A stretch of 64,000 nucleotides of DNA. It comes from JAIBAJ01 sp965284645 (GTDB taxonomy: Bacteria; Bacteroidota; Bacteroidia; JAIBAJ01). The first letter of the stretch is position 1; each line of letters begins with the position of its first letter. A program made the position numbers and the translations under genes. The notes under the pieces were generated by a model. The model saw nothing but the letters and a program-made list of their open reading frames with translations. It searched no databases and had not been told where the DNA came from. Positions 24,821-33,053 of this stretch are shown in pieces. The stretch is from the NCBI GenBank assembly GCA_965284645.1, contig OZ260106.1, positions 744,001 to 808,000 of the forward strand, given 5' to 3'.

Positions 24821-26593
24821 CTAATCTTGTAAAAGGGTTTCTGTCTTTTTAAATTGCAGTTCGAAAAGCCTTCGGTAAGCGCCATTTTCTTTTTGCATGA
24901 GTGCGGCGTGGCTTCCCTGCTCAACGATTTCGCCCTTATCCATTACCAAAATGCGATCGGCAAATTGCACTGTTGCGAGGCGATGGGCAATGATAATACT
25001 CGTTCGACCATGGGTTAATTTTTCAAGGGCCGACTGGATCAACCACTCGCTTTCCGTATCAACCGATGAGGTGGCCTCGTCCAAAATCAAGATCTTAGGG
25101 TTGTACAAGTAGGCTCTTACAAAAGCGATCAATTGACGCTGTCCGACCGAAAGCATATTTCCTCTTTCTTTGACGTCAAAATCGTAGGCGCCCGGCAATT
25201 TCTCGATAAATTCGTGGGCTCCAATCGCTTTGGCGGCTTGCTCCATTTCAGCTCTTGATAAATCCGGATTCAGCAGGGAGATATTGTCGGCAATGCTGCC
25301 CGAAAACAAAAATACATCCTGAGGAATAGCCGCAATGTTTTGCCTCAAACTGGCTAAATCATAGGCCCTAATATTGTCGCCATCCACTAAAATTTCGCCT
25401 TTGTTGTACTCGTAATACCTTGTAAGCAAATTGATGATGGAGGATTTTCCTGCACCGGTAGCACCTACAATGGCCAACTTTTCGCCTTTCCCAACCGAAA
25501 AATCAATTCCTTTCAACACCCAATCCTCTTCATTGTAAGCAAACCACACCTGTTTGAAAGCGATTCCTCCTTCAATTTGGTCGGCCCGTTTGTTTCCCTT
25601 GTTCTGGATTATTTCTTGGGTATCCAGAACCTTAAATATGCGCTCCGAACTCACCACACCCATTTGTAAGGTATTGAACTTATCGGCCAGGTCGCGCATA
25701 GGCCTGAACAACATATTAATGTACATGATGAAAGCCACAATACTTCCCGGGGTTACACTGCCTTCGAGAACGTTTTTTGAACCCCACCAAACCACCAAGC
25801 CAATGCTAACTGCCGACAAAACCTCTACGACCGGTAAAAAAACGCTGTAAGCCCAAACGCTTCGGTTGTTGGCATCTCTGTGGTTGGCATTGATTTTCCT
25901 AAAGGCATCCAACTCCTCCTTTTCTCGATTGAAAATCTGGATGATGCTCATTCCGGTAATATGTTCCTGCAAAAACGCATTCAAACTTGAAACGGCATTC
26001 CGAACATCCTGAAACGACGACTTGATGGCATTTTTAAACCAACGGGTGGAAAGCAACAACAGCGGAACGGTGGAAATAGAAATCAAGGCCAAACGCCAAT
26101 CCACAACCAACATCACCACAATGGCAACCACCAAACGTAAAATGTCGCCAATAATCACCAAAAACCCTTCGGAAAACACATCGGCTAGGGTTTCAATATC
26201 GCTGATAACACGTGTAACCAAGGTACCGATTGGGGTATTGTCGAAATATTTTAAACGCAAATGGGCGATGTGCGAAAACAGCTTGGTACGTACATCAAAA
26301 ATCACGGCCTGACCTAAAAAGTTGGTCAACCAAGAATAATAAAACTGCAACAGCCCTTCCAAAAACAGCAAACCCAGCATAATCCAAGTCATCATTTTCA
26401 GTCCGCCCAAATCAAAATTGGCCACATAAGCATCCAAGGTGTATTGGATCATCAAGGGCCTTAAGGGACCAAGAAAAGCCAAAATCAGCGTCAGGGCGAA
26501 AGTGCTATACAGTTGGGTGCGGTAAGGATTGGCATAGGAAAAAACCCTTGCCAAAATTTTCATATCGAATGCCTTGCCCGTAGTTTCGCTCAC
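24821..26593 (-). CDS. MsbA-like ABC exporter (fused permease-ATPase)
   Basis: This 590-residue half-transporter has six helices in the ABC exporter fold (about residues 20-320) and a C-terminal ATPase with Walker A GATGAGKSS, Q-loop, signature MLSVGQRQL and Walker B ILILDEATSSVD. It works as a homo- or heterodimer in the inner membrane; MsbA-type lipid A flipping or multidrug export are the usual roles. The signature is LSVGQ rather than LSGGQ, a common variant in heterodimeric exporters. It lies 6 bp downstream of wecB, so the pair is one unit, which favours a role in envelope glycolipid export. Confidence 0.92.
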   Translation of the reverse strand: MSETTGKAFDMKILARVFSYANPYRTQLYSTFALTLILAFLGPLRPLMIQYTLDAYVANFDLGGLKMMTWIMLGLLFLEGLLQFYYSWLTNFLGQAVIFDVRTKLFSHIAHLRLKYFDNTPIGTLVTRVISDIETLADVFSEGFLVIIGDILRLVVAIVVMLVVDWRLALISISTVPLLLLSTRWFKNAIKSSFQDVRNAVSSLNAFLQEHITGMSIIQIFNREKEELDAFRKINANHRDANNRSVWAYSVFLPVVEVLSAVSIGLVVWWGSKNVLEGSVTPGSIVAFIMYINMLFRPMRDLADKFNTLQMGVVSSERIFKVLDTQEIIQNKGNKRADQIEGGIAFKQVWFAYNEEDWVLKGIDFSVGKGEKLAIVGATGAGKSSIINLLTRYYEYNKGEILVDGDNIRAYDLASLRQNIAAIPQDVFLFSGSIADNISLLNPDLSRAEMEQAAKAIGAHEFIEKLPGAYDFDVKERGNMLSVGQRQLIAFVRAYLYNPKILILDEATSSVDTESEWLIQSALEKLTHGRTSIIIAHRLATVQFADRILVMDKGEIVEQGSHAALMQKENGAYRRLFELQFKKTETLLQD

Positions 26594-26599
26594 AACAAC

Positions 26600-27676
26600 T
26601 TAGTTTTTATTGGCCAAAAGCGCTTCACAAATGGTCTCACAGGCTTTCCCTCCTCCATAAAGTAAGGAGTCGGCCGTAAAGCTTTTGGTCTTAAAGGTGT
26701 TCCAGGCCTGCAAAATCTTCTCTTTATTGGCTCCAACCAAAGTGTTGGCTCCAACGTTTATCAATTCTACCCATTCCGTTTGGTCCCTTGTGGTAATGCA
26801 GAATTTATTAAAGAAATAGGCTTCTTTTTGTAATCCTCCACTATCGGTTATCACCAATTTTGCATTCGAGGTAAGGCTAATCATATCGATATAACCCACC
26901 GGATCGATAATGGTAAATTGGGGCACCAAACCTTGGATTTCCAATATCTTTTTGGTTCGTGGGTGCAAAGGCAATACCACGGGGGTTTCGGCATGGATGG
27001 CATTCAATGCTTCCACAATTTCTGCCAAACGTTTTGGGTCGTCGGTATTTTCGGCCCGGTGCAAGGTAGAAAGCACATAATTTCCAGGCTTTAGCCCCAG
27101 TTTTTCTAAAATTTCCAATCCTGCTTTTTGGGCATAGAACAAAGCTGCATCTTGCATTACATCGCCTGACAATAGGATTTTTGAACCAAACTGGTCAAAT
27201 CCTTCCTTTTTGAGATTGTCAATGGCTGTTTGGGTAGGACAAAACAACCACTGGCTTATTCTATCGGTCAAAATGCGGTTTACCTCTTCGGGCATGGCCA
27301 TATTAAAACTACGCAAGCCGGCTTCCACATGAATTATTGGTACATGGATTTTTACGGCGGCCAAGGCTCCAGCTAAGGTGCTGTTGGTGTCGCCATAAAC
27401 CAAAACGTAATCGGGCTTTTGTTCCTGTATTACCTTTTCAATCCCTTCCAGCATTCGGCCTGTCATGGCGCCATGCGAAAGCCCGTTCACTTCTAAATTG
27501 AAATCGGGTTTGGGTATTTCCATCTCCCTAAAAAACACCTCGCTCATATTTTCGTCGAAATGCTGTCCGGTATGAAGGATAAGTTCTTGAATTTCAGGAT
27601 ATTTCTTGATGGCCCTGGATAAGGCTCCAGCTTTAATGAACTGGGGACGGGCGCCAACAATGGTTAAAATCTTCAT
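26600..27676 (-). CDS. wecB: UDP-N-acetylglucosamine 2-epimerase (non-hydrolysing)
   Basis: This 358-residue GT-B-fold epimerase makes UDP-ManNAc from UDP-GlcNAc for surface polysaccharides. It starts at ATG 27676 with the family N-terminus MKILTIVGARPQFIKAGAL. Other family segments are HTGQHFDENMS, VYGDTNSTLAG, HVEAGLRSF, PEEVNRILTD and TDSGGLQKEA. The longer frame (to 27694) adds six residues not typical of the family. The downstream exporter gene is 6 bp away, suggesting linked glycan synthesis and export. Confidence 0.95.
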   Translation of the reverse strand: MKILTIVGARPQFIKAGALSRAIKKYPEIQELILHTGQHFDENMSEVFFREMEIPKPDFNLEVNGLSHGAMTGRMLEGIEKVIQEQKPDYVLVYGDTNSTLAGALAAVKIHVPIIHVEAGLRSFNMAMPEEVNRILTDRISQWLFCPTQTAIDNLKKEGFDQFGSKILLSGDVMQDAALFYAQKAGLEILEKLGLKPGNYVLSTLHRAENTDDPKRLAEIVEALNAIHAETPVVLPLHPRTKKILEIQGLVPQFTIIDPVGYIDMISLTSNAKLVITDSGGLQKEAYFFNKFCITTRDQTEWVELINVGANTLVGANKEKILQAWNTFKTKSFTADSLLYGGGKACETICEALLANKN

Positions 27677-27776
27677 GGAAAAAATGGGTTGCAAAGGTAC
27701 GGTGTTTCATCCAACCTCCTAACCAATTAACACATTCCTAGAGAAAAGCCAAACAAGTCCTGGTTTCAAGGTTAAA

Positions 27777-28307
27777 TCAATCCTTGATGCTGTATAATAT
27801 TTTTTGAAAATCGGCCTTGTATTTGGCTTCATTTTCGGTGGTACCCCAGCAAAGCACTTTATAAAAAGCAACAGGCGTTTCAGCAATTCCGATAAAATAG
27901 CCAATCTCCATGTTCAACTCCTTGTCCATATAGAAAGCTTCTGCCTCCACAAAATTAACTTTACCCATACCTTTAGAAATAGTTTTGGTGAATTTTTTCG
28001 ATGTTTCATCCACCAAAAAGTCTTTTACAAAACTCTCATAAAACTCCTCCGGATTTGCAAATTTAAGTTCAGCCAACTGCAATTCCTCCTTGGTATCAAC
28101 CACCACAATACCGGCAATATCCTTTACTGAATTCTTAAATTGAAGCAAAGCCGCGTCGTTCAATCCAATGGTTTTATCCATGTATTCGGGTAAACTTATG
28201 GTGAAAGCGTGTCCCCCTTTTATCTCCTTAAATCCGGATTGGGCTTGGGTTTGGATCGATAACATTCCCGCTACTAACAACGGGGCAGCAAACTGTAGGA
28301 ATTTCAT
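27777..28307 (-). CDS. Secreted protein of unknown function
   Basis: This is a 176-residue protein with a signal peptide (MKFLQFAAPLLVAGMLSIQTQAQ) from ATG 28307. The mature part is a mixed alpha/beta domain with segments such as GHAFTISLPEYMDKTIGLND and ends KADFQKILYSIKD. It looks like the small PsbP/DUF1795-like secreted proteins often seen in Bacteroidota, but I cannot assign a family with confidence. It sits between wecB and the hydrolase gene on the same strand. Confidence 0.7.
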   Translation of the reverse strand: MKFLQFAAPLLVAGMLSIQTQAQSGFKEIKGGHAFTISLPEYMDKTIGLNDAALLQFKNSVKDIAGIVVVDTKEELQLAELKFANPEEFYESFVKDFLVDETSKKFTKTISKGMGKVNFVEAEAFYMDKELNMEIGYFIGIAETPVAFYKVLCWGTTENEAKYKADFQKILYSIKD

Positions 28308-28376
28308 GGGGTTTAATTTTCGACAATGGTAGAAAAAAACGGCCAACGAAGTAGAAACAAAAATTAAAACTACAGT

Positions 28377-29168
28377 CTAAAGGCTAAATCCATCGGCGTC
28401 CATCCAGGCCGGAAACTGCATTCTGAAAGCTTCTAAGGCAGCTTTATCCAACGATACCGTTTCTGTAGCTTCTTGATGGGCTAGGGTGCTAGAAAGCTTT
28501 TGTCCTAGAAAATCATAGATTCCACTATCGCCTGAATAACTCAAACCTACTTCATCCATTCCGATTCGATTTAAGGCGGCCACATAGGATAAATTTTCTA
28601 CGGCTCGGGCGGGTAACAGGGTTTTCCAGGCCAAGCTTCTTCGCTCGGGCCAATTGGCCACATACACCAGCAAGTCGTACACCAATCCTTTTTCTTGTTT
28701 CTCAAAGAGCCCATTTCTACTCCATACAGGAAACCTTAAATCGTAGCAAACCAATGGCAAAATCCGCCAACCTTTCCATTCTACCACCACCCGTTCTTCG
28801 CCTGCGGTATAGGCCAAGTCTTCGCCTGCCATCCGAAACAAATGGCGTTTGTTATATACTTGGTAAGTGCCATCGGGTTTTGCAAAAAGTAAGCGATTGT
28901 AAAACTTGCCCTTTTCCTCACTCATAACACTGCCACAAATACAAGCATTGGCTTTGTTTGCTTTTTCTATCAGCCAATCCAAAGTAGGGCCAGGAAAAGG
29001 TTCCGCCTTTCCATCGGGCTTCATACTAAATCCTGTGGTAAACATTTCGGGCAAAAGAATCAAATCGGATTGACCGGCTAAGGCTTCGATTTTTTTTCCA
29101 AAATACTGGCGATTGGCTGCTGGGTTTTCCCATACCAATTCAGATTGGATAAACGAAACCCGCAGCAT
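28377..29168 (-). CDS. Carbon-nitrogen hydrolase (omega-amidase, YafV/Nit2 type)
   Basis: This is a 263-residue nitrilase-superfamily amidase. The catalytic triad is visible: Glu in LLPEMFTTGFSM, Lys in YNKRHLFRM and Cys in LVCYDLRFPVWSRN. These segments match omega-amidases of the Nit2/YafV branch, which hydrolyse alpha-ketoglutaramate or alpha-keto-methionine-type amides after glutamine transamination. The start is set at ATG 29168; the longer frame overlaps the thiolase stop. The gap to the thiolase gene is 2 bp, so they are co-transcribed. An aminotransferase four genes upstream could be the functional partner, as in E. coli YbdL/YafV, but that is inference. Confidence 0.9.
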   Translation of the reverse strand: MLRVSFIQSELVWENPAANRQYFGKKIEALAGQSDLILLPEMFTTGFSMKPDGKAEPFPGPTLDWLIEKANKANACICGSVMSEEKGKFYNRLLFAKPDGTYQVYNKRHLFRMAGEDLAYTAGEERVVVEWKGWRILPLVCYDLRFPVWSRNGLFEKQEKGLVYDLLVYVANWPERRSLAWKTLLPARAVENLSYVAALNRIGMDEVGLSYSGDSGIYDFLGQKLSSTLAHQEATETVSLDKAALEAFRMQFPAWMDADGFSL

Positions 29169-29170
29169 AT

Positions 29171-30376
29171 TTAGGCTCTTTCTAAAATAACGGCATAACC
29201 TTGTCCTACCCCAATACACATGGTAACCAAGGCATATTTTAAATTCCTTTCTTTCAATTCCAAGGCAGCGGAATAAGCAATCCTAGCACCGCTCATGCCC
29301 AAGGGATGGCCTAAAGCAATCGCCCCGCCATTCGGATTGATTCGATGATCATCATCCTTCAAACCCAAGCTTCTAGTCACGGCCAAGGATTGGGCAGCAA
29401 AGGCTTCATTCAATTCAATTATATCGATTTGATCAAGGCTCAACCCGGCTTTTTTCAAGGCTTGTTGACTGGCTTGAACGGGACCTATGCCCATTATTCG
29501 GGGTTCTACACCTATAACACCCATGCTCACTACCCTCGCTAAAGGATTTAATCCAAAGCTTTTTATACCGGCTTCGTTGGCCAACAATAGGGCTGCAGCG
29601 CCATCATTCAACCCGGAAGCATTACCGGCTGTTACGGTTCCGTCTTTGCGAAAAGAAGGTTTCAGTTTAGCCAAGCCTTCTAAACTAGTATTGGGCTTTA
29701 CAAACTCGTCTTTATTGATTATTAAGGCATCCCCTTTCTTTTGTGGAATAGTCAAGGCTACAATTTCTTGAGACAGTCTGCCACTTTGTTGGGCCTGTGT
29801 GGCCTTTTGTTGGCTCCACAAAGCAAATTTATCTTGATCCTCTCTTGAAATATGATGGATGTCAACCAAATTCTCGGCTGTTTCACCCATAGCGTCAACC
29901 CCAAATTTTTCTTTCATGAGCGGATTTACAAACCTCCAACCAAAGGAAGAGTCGAACATTTGTGCATCGCGGCCAAAAGGCGTGGAAGTTTTACTAATTA
30001 CCCAAGGGCTGCGAGTCATGCTTTCTACACCGCCCGCAATCAACACGTCCCCATCCCCACATTGGATCGCACGGGCAGCACTCATCACGGCCGACAAACC
30101 TGAAGCACAGAGGCGATTTACCGTTTCTGCGGGCACCGAAATAGGCAATCCGGCCAACAAAGTAGCCATTCGGGCCACATTTCGATTGTCCTCACCTGCT
30201 TGATTGGCGCATCCCAAAATCACATCAGCAATGGCCTTAGGATCAAGCCCCGGGTTTTGCTCCACCACTGATTTTAATACTAAAGCGGCCATATCATCGG
30301 GACGTACTGCCGACAAACTACCACCAAAGTTGCCAATAGCTGTGCGGCAACCCGATACAATAAAAGCTGAATTCAT
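29171..30376 (-). CDS. Acetyl-CoA acyltransferase (thiolase)
   Basis: This is a 401-residue thiolase of the degradative type. Active-site Cys lies in VNRLCASGLSAV (about residue 89). The other catalytic motifs are NEAFAAQ, GGAIALGHPLGMSGAR (His) and CIGVGQGYAV (second Cys, last of the CxG motif). It cleaves 3-ketoacyl-CoA or 3-oxoadipyl-CoA with CoA. Length and motifs fit FadA/PcaF. No hydratase or dehydrogenase of beta-oxidation is adjacent; the closest neighbours are the omega-amidase (2 bp) and the guanylyltransferase, so its pathway is open. Confidence 0.94.
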   Translation of the reverse strand: MNSAFIVSGCRTAIGNFGGSLSAVRPDDMAALVLKSVVEQNPGLDPKAIADVILGCANQAGEDNRNVARMATLLAGLPISVPAETVNRLCASGLSAVMSAARAIQCGDGDVLIAGGVESMTRSPWVISKTSTPFGRDAQMFDSSFGWRFVNPLMKEKFGVDAMGETAENLVDIHHISREDQDKFALWSQQKATQAQQSGRLSQEIVALTIPQKKGDALIINKDEFVKPNTSLEGLAKLKPSFRKDGTVTAGNASGLNDGAAALLLANEAGIKSFGLNPLARVVSMGVIGVEPRIMGIGPVQASQQALKKAGLSLDQIDIIELNEAFAAQSLAVTRSLGLKDDDHRINPNGGAIALGHPLGMSGARIAYSAALELKERNLKYALVTMCIGVGQGYAVILERA

Positions 30377-30394
30377 AGTTGGTTCTTTTCGGGA

Positions 30395-31483
30395 CTAAAC
30401 AAATTTTTCGCCCTTGTTGATTTTTACATCATTCACAATCTGGCGGATTTGTTGCTCCTGACTTTTTCTGCACACCAACAGAATATTGTCGTTTTCTACA
30501 ACGATATAATCGTCCAAACCTTCCAAAACCACCAATTTATCTTTAGGCATTTTCACCACACAATTGGTGGTATCATATAAAATTACATTTTTACCGCTAA
30601 CCGCATTTCCTTCACTGGATTTATTGGAATGCTCGTACAAAGAGCCCCAGGTTCCGAGGTCGCTCCATCCAAAATCAGCCCCCAACACAAACACATTGTC
30701 GGCTTTTTCCATAATGGCATAATCCACCGAAATATTTTTACAAACGGTAAAGGCCTTTTCTATCAATGATTTTTCGGCCGGAGTATTGTACTTTTCCTTT
30801 TCCTCGCCAAACAATCCTGCCAATTCTGGTTGGTACTTTTCAAAGGCTTCCACAATGGATTGGGTACTCCAAACAAAAATGCCGGAATTCCACAAAAAGT
30901 CGCCCGATTGCAGAAAGAATTTGGCCATTTCATACTCAGGCTTTTCGGTAAAAGTTTTTACCTTGAATAGTTCAGACTCGCCAGGATAAGATTCCTCTTC
31001 ATTGAATTGGATATAACCATAACCTGTATCCGGACGAGAAGGTTTTAATCCAATCGTAATCAAGCTGTCTTTATTCGCGGCTGCTTTTACCGCTTTCATA
31101 ATGACCTGTTTGAAGCTATTTTCATTCAGTATTAAATGGTCGCTGCTGGCCACAACCATTACGGCATCCGGATTTATTTGGTGCAGTTTATAGGCCGAAT
31201 AAGCTATACAAGGAGCCGTGTTTTTCCTGCTTGGTTCTAACAATATTTGCTGATCGGTGAGGTCGGGCAATTGCTCTCGTACCAAATCGCCATAGGCCTC
31301 GTTGGTAACTACATAAATATTCTCCTTGTCAAATTCAGGCAAAAACCGCTCATAGGTTTGCTGAAGCAAGGTTTTTCCTGTTCCAAGGATATCAAGAAAC
31401 TGTTTTGGTTTCTCGGCACGACTCATGGGCCAAAAGCGGGTTCCCGCTCCTCCAGCCATGATAACCACATAATTATTTTTCAT
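30395..31483 (-). CDS. manC: Mannose-1-phosphate guanylyltransferase
   Basis: This is a 362-residue nucleotidyltransferase that makes GDP-mannose from mannose-1-phosphate and GTP for surface glycans. The signature is MAGGAGTRFWPMSRAEKPKQF at the N-terminus (catalytic pyrophosphorylase motif, split here as GGAGTRFWP and KPKQF), with FVEKPEY-like FTEKPEYEMA near 175 and a C-terminal beta-helix. The isomerase domain of bifunctional ManC/AlgA proteins is absent, so this is the monofunctional form. It belongs to the same minus-strand run as wecB. Confidence 0.93.
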   Translation of the reverse strand: MKNNYVVIMAGGAGTRFWPMSRAEKPKQFLDILGTGKTLLQQTYERFLPEFDKENIYVVTNEAYGDLVREQLPDLTDQQILLEPSRKNTAPCIAYSAYKLHQINPDAVMVVASSDHLILNENSFKQVIMKAVKAAANKDSLITIGLKPSRPDTGYGYIQFNEEESYPGESELFKVKTFTEKPEYEMAKFFLQSGDFLWNSGIFVWSTQSIVEAFEKYQPELAGLFGEEKEKYNTPAEKSLIEKAFTVCKNISVDYAIMEKADNVFVLGADFGWSDLGTWGSLYEHSNKSSEGNAVSGKNVILYDTTNCVVKMPKDKLVVLEGLDDYIVVENDNILLVCRKSQEQQIRQIVNDVKINKGEKFV

Positions 31484-31525
31484 GTTGTGGGACGCCTAAA
31501 GCAAAATTAAAAGGTGAACTCAAAA

Positions 31526-32818
31526 TTACTGGGTGAGTTTTTCGAGCGCTATACGCAAAGAAGCCATCATAGGTTCGATATCTTCCGATCTGCAGGTTCC
31601 AACCGATAAGCGGTACCATGAACTTTCAGATGAAGACCCAAAGGCATAGAAAGGAACCAAGGCAATTTTAGCTTCGTCCAATAAATATTTCGTTACCTCT
31701 TTGGTCGTTTCGAGCACAGTGCCATCGGCTGTTTTAAGTCCATGTAACGAGAACCGAACAGTTAAATAAATAGCCCCCTGCGGAGAAATACTATCCACTT
31801 GGAACCCATCTTTCTTCAATTGTTGGATGCCATTGTGAAAGCCAACCAGGCGACGCTCTACTCGGTTGCAGATCTCTTGGTTATAGCTTCTAATCCAATC
31901 ATGGTTTTCTAAATACTTGGCCGAAGCAACCTGCTCTGCCTTGGGTGCCCACGCTCCGATATGGGTCAAAATGGATTTCATTTTGTCGATAATCACCGGC
32001 GGACCAAACGACCATCCCACCCGAATACCTGTTGCTGCAAACGCTTTCGACATTCCATCAATAAACACAGTATAGTGCCTCATCTCAGGACGAAGGCTTA
32101 CGGGATCATAGTGTTTTGCATCACCAAAGGTCAAGGCCCAATAAATTTGGTCGTACATCAAATACAAAGGCTTTTGATCTGGTCCCCGACGAGCATTTTC
32201 GGTCAATACCAAATCACAAATTGCTTCTAAGGATGCTTTCGAGAATATAGTCCCTGTAGGATTTAAGGGCGAACAGATGGCAATTAAAGTAGCCTCTTGT
32301 ACATAGGGCGCCAATTGGTCGGCTGTTGGCATAAAATTGTCCTCAGGTTTGGTTTCAATAACCACCGATTTGGCATGACTGAGGTAGGCATAGTGGTTGT
32401 TATTCCAAGAAGGAACCGGAAAAACAACGGTCTCGCCTGGGTCGACCAAGGTTTGAAAAGTGGCATAAATAAGTGGACGAGCACCACCCGCAATCAAAAC
32501 TTGATCAGCCGAATAATCCAAGCCACCAAAGGTTTTCAAATAACTCGAAACAGCCTTTCTTAATTCCACAACCCCATTCGCCTCCGGATAATTCGTCTCC
32601 CCACTTTGATACGCTTTTACAATTTCATCCTTTAATTCGCTTGGAATAGCGAACACTTTTGGATCAAAATCTCCAATTGTAAGGTTGTGAATTTTTTCCC
32701 CTTGCTTGATTTTCTCCCGAATTTCACCGGCAAGTTTGATAATCTCCGAACCAATCAGATTTTGTGCTTTCTTAGAAACAACAAGGGTTGGAGTAGTTGA
32801 TGTAGTATTATTAGACAT
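31526..32818 (-). CDS. PLP-dependent aminotransferase (class I/II)
   Basis: This 430-residue fold-type I aminotransferase has substrate-binding segment NYPEANGVVELRKAV, the Schiff-base Lys in DGMSKAFAATGIRVGW and C-terminal Arg region SSWYRLSVGTCR. The family includes aspartate, aromatic and methionine aminotransferases, and the exact donor is not readable. It starts the manC-thiolase-amidase run. Its N-terminal residues (MSNNTTSTTPTLVVSKKAQN) are polar and the fold begins at about residue 15. Confidence 0.9.
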   Translation of the reverse strand: MSNNTTSTTPTLVVSKKAQNLIGSEIIKLAGEIREKIKQGEKIHNLTIGDFDPKVFAIPSELKDEIVKAYQSGETNYPEANGVVELRKAVSSYLKTFGGLDYSADQVLIAGGARPLIYATFQTLVDPGETVVFPVPSWNNNHYAYLSHAKSVVIETKPEDNFMPTADQLAPYVQEATLIAICSPLNPTGTIFSKASLEAICDLVLTENARRGPDQKPLYLMYDQIYWALTFGDAKHYDPVSLRPEMRHYTVFIDGMSKAFAATGIRVGWSFGPPVIIDKMKSILTHIGAWAPKAEQVASAKYLENHDWIRSYNQEICNRVERRLVGFHNGIQQLKKDGFQVDSISPQGAIYLTVRFSLHGLKTADGTVLETTKEVTKYLLDEAKIALVPFYAFGSSSESSWYRLSVGTCRSEDIEPMMASLRIALEKLTQ

Positions 32819-32844
32819 GGTTAAACTGGGGGCGAATTTATACC

Positions 32845-32852
32845 CAAATTTA
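32845..32852 (-). promoter_or_regulatory. -7 box candidate for the aminotransferase gene
   Basis: On the minus strand this reads TAAATTTG (TAnnTTTG), 27 bp upstream of the start at 32818. No TTG is at the ideal spacing. Confidence 0.4.
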
Positions 32853-33053
32853 TCATAAAGTCCAAAATTAACCTTTTACTAACATACTGAAAGCGGAAAT
32901 ACTGCTTTTGTGGTGGAAGTAATGCTGAATAGTTCCAAAACCAGGACCCGTTTCAGCATAATTTTTTGGATAAAATTCAACCTTTACCAACTTTCCTTTT
33001 CAAAAAGCATCAGTAATCACCGAATTTAGAAAAGAAACTTCCTTTGTCTCTTA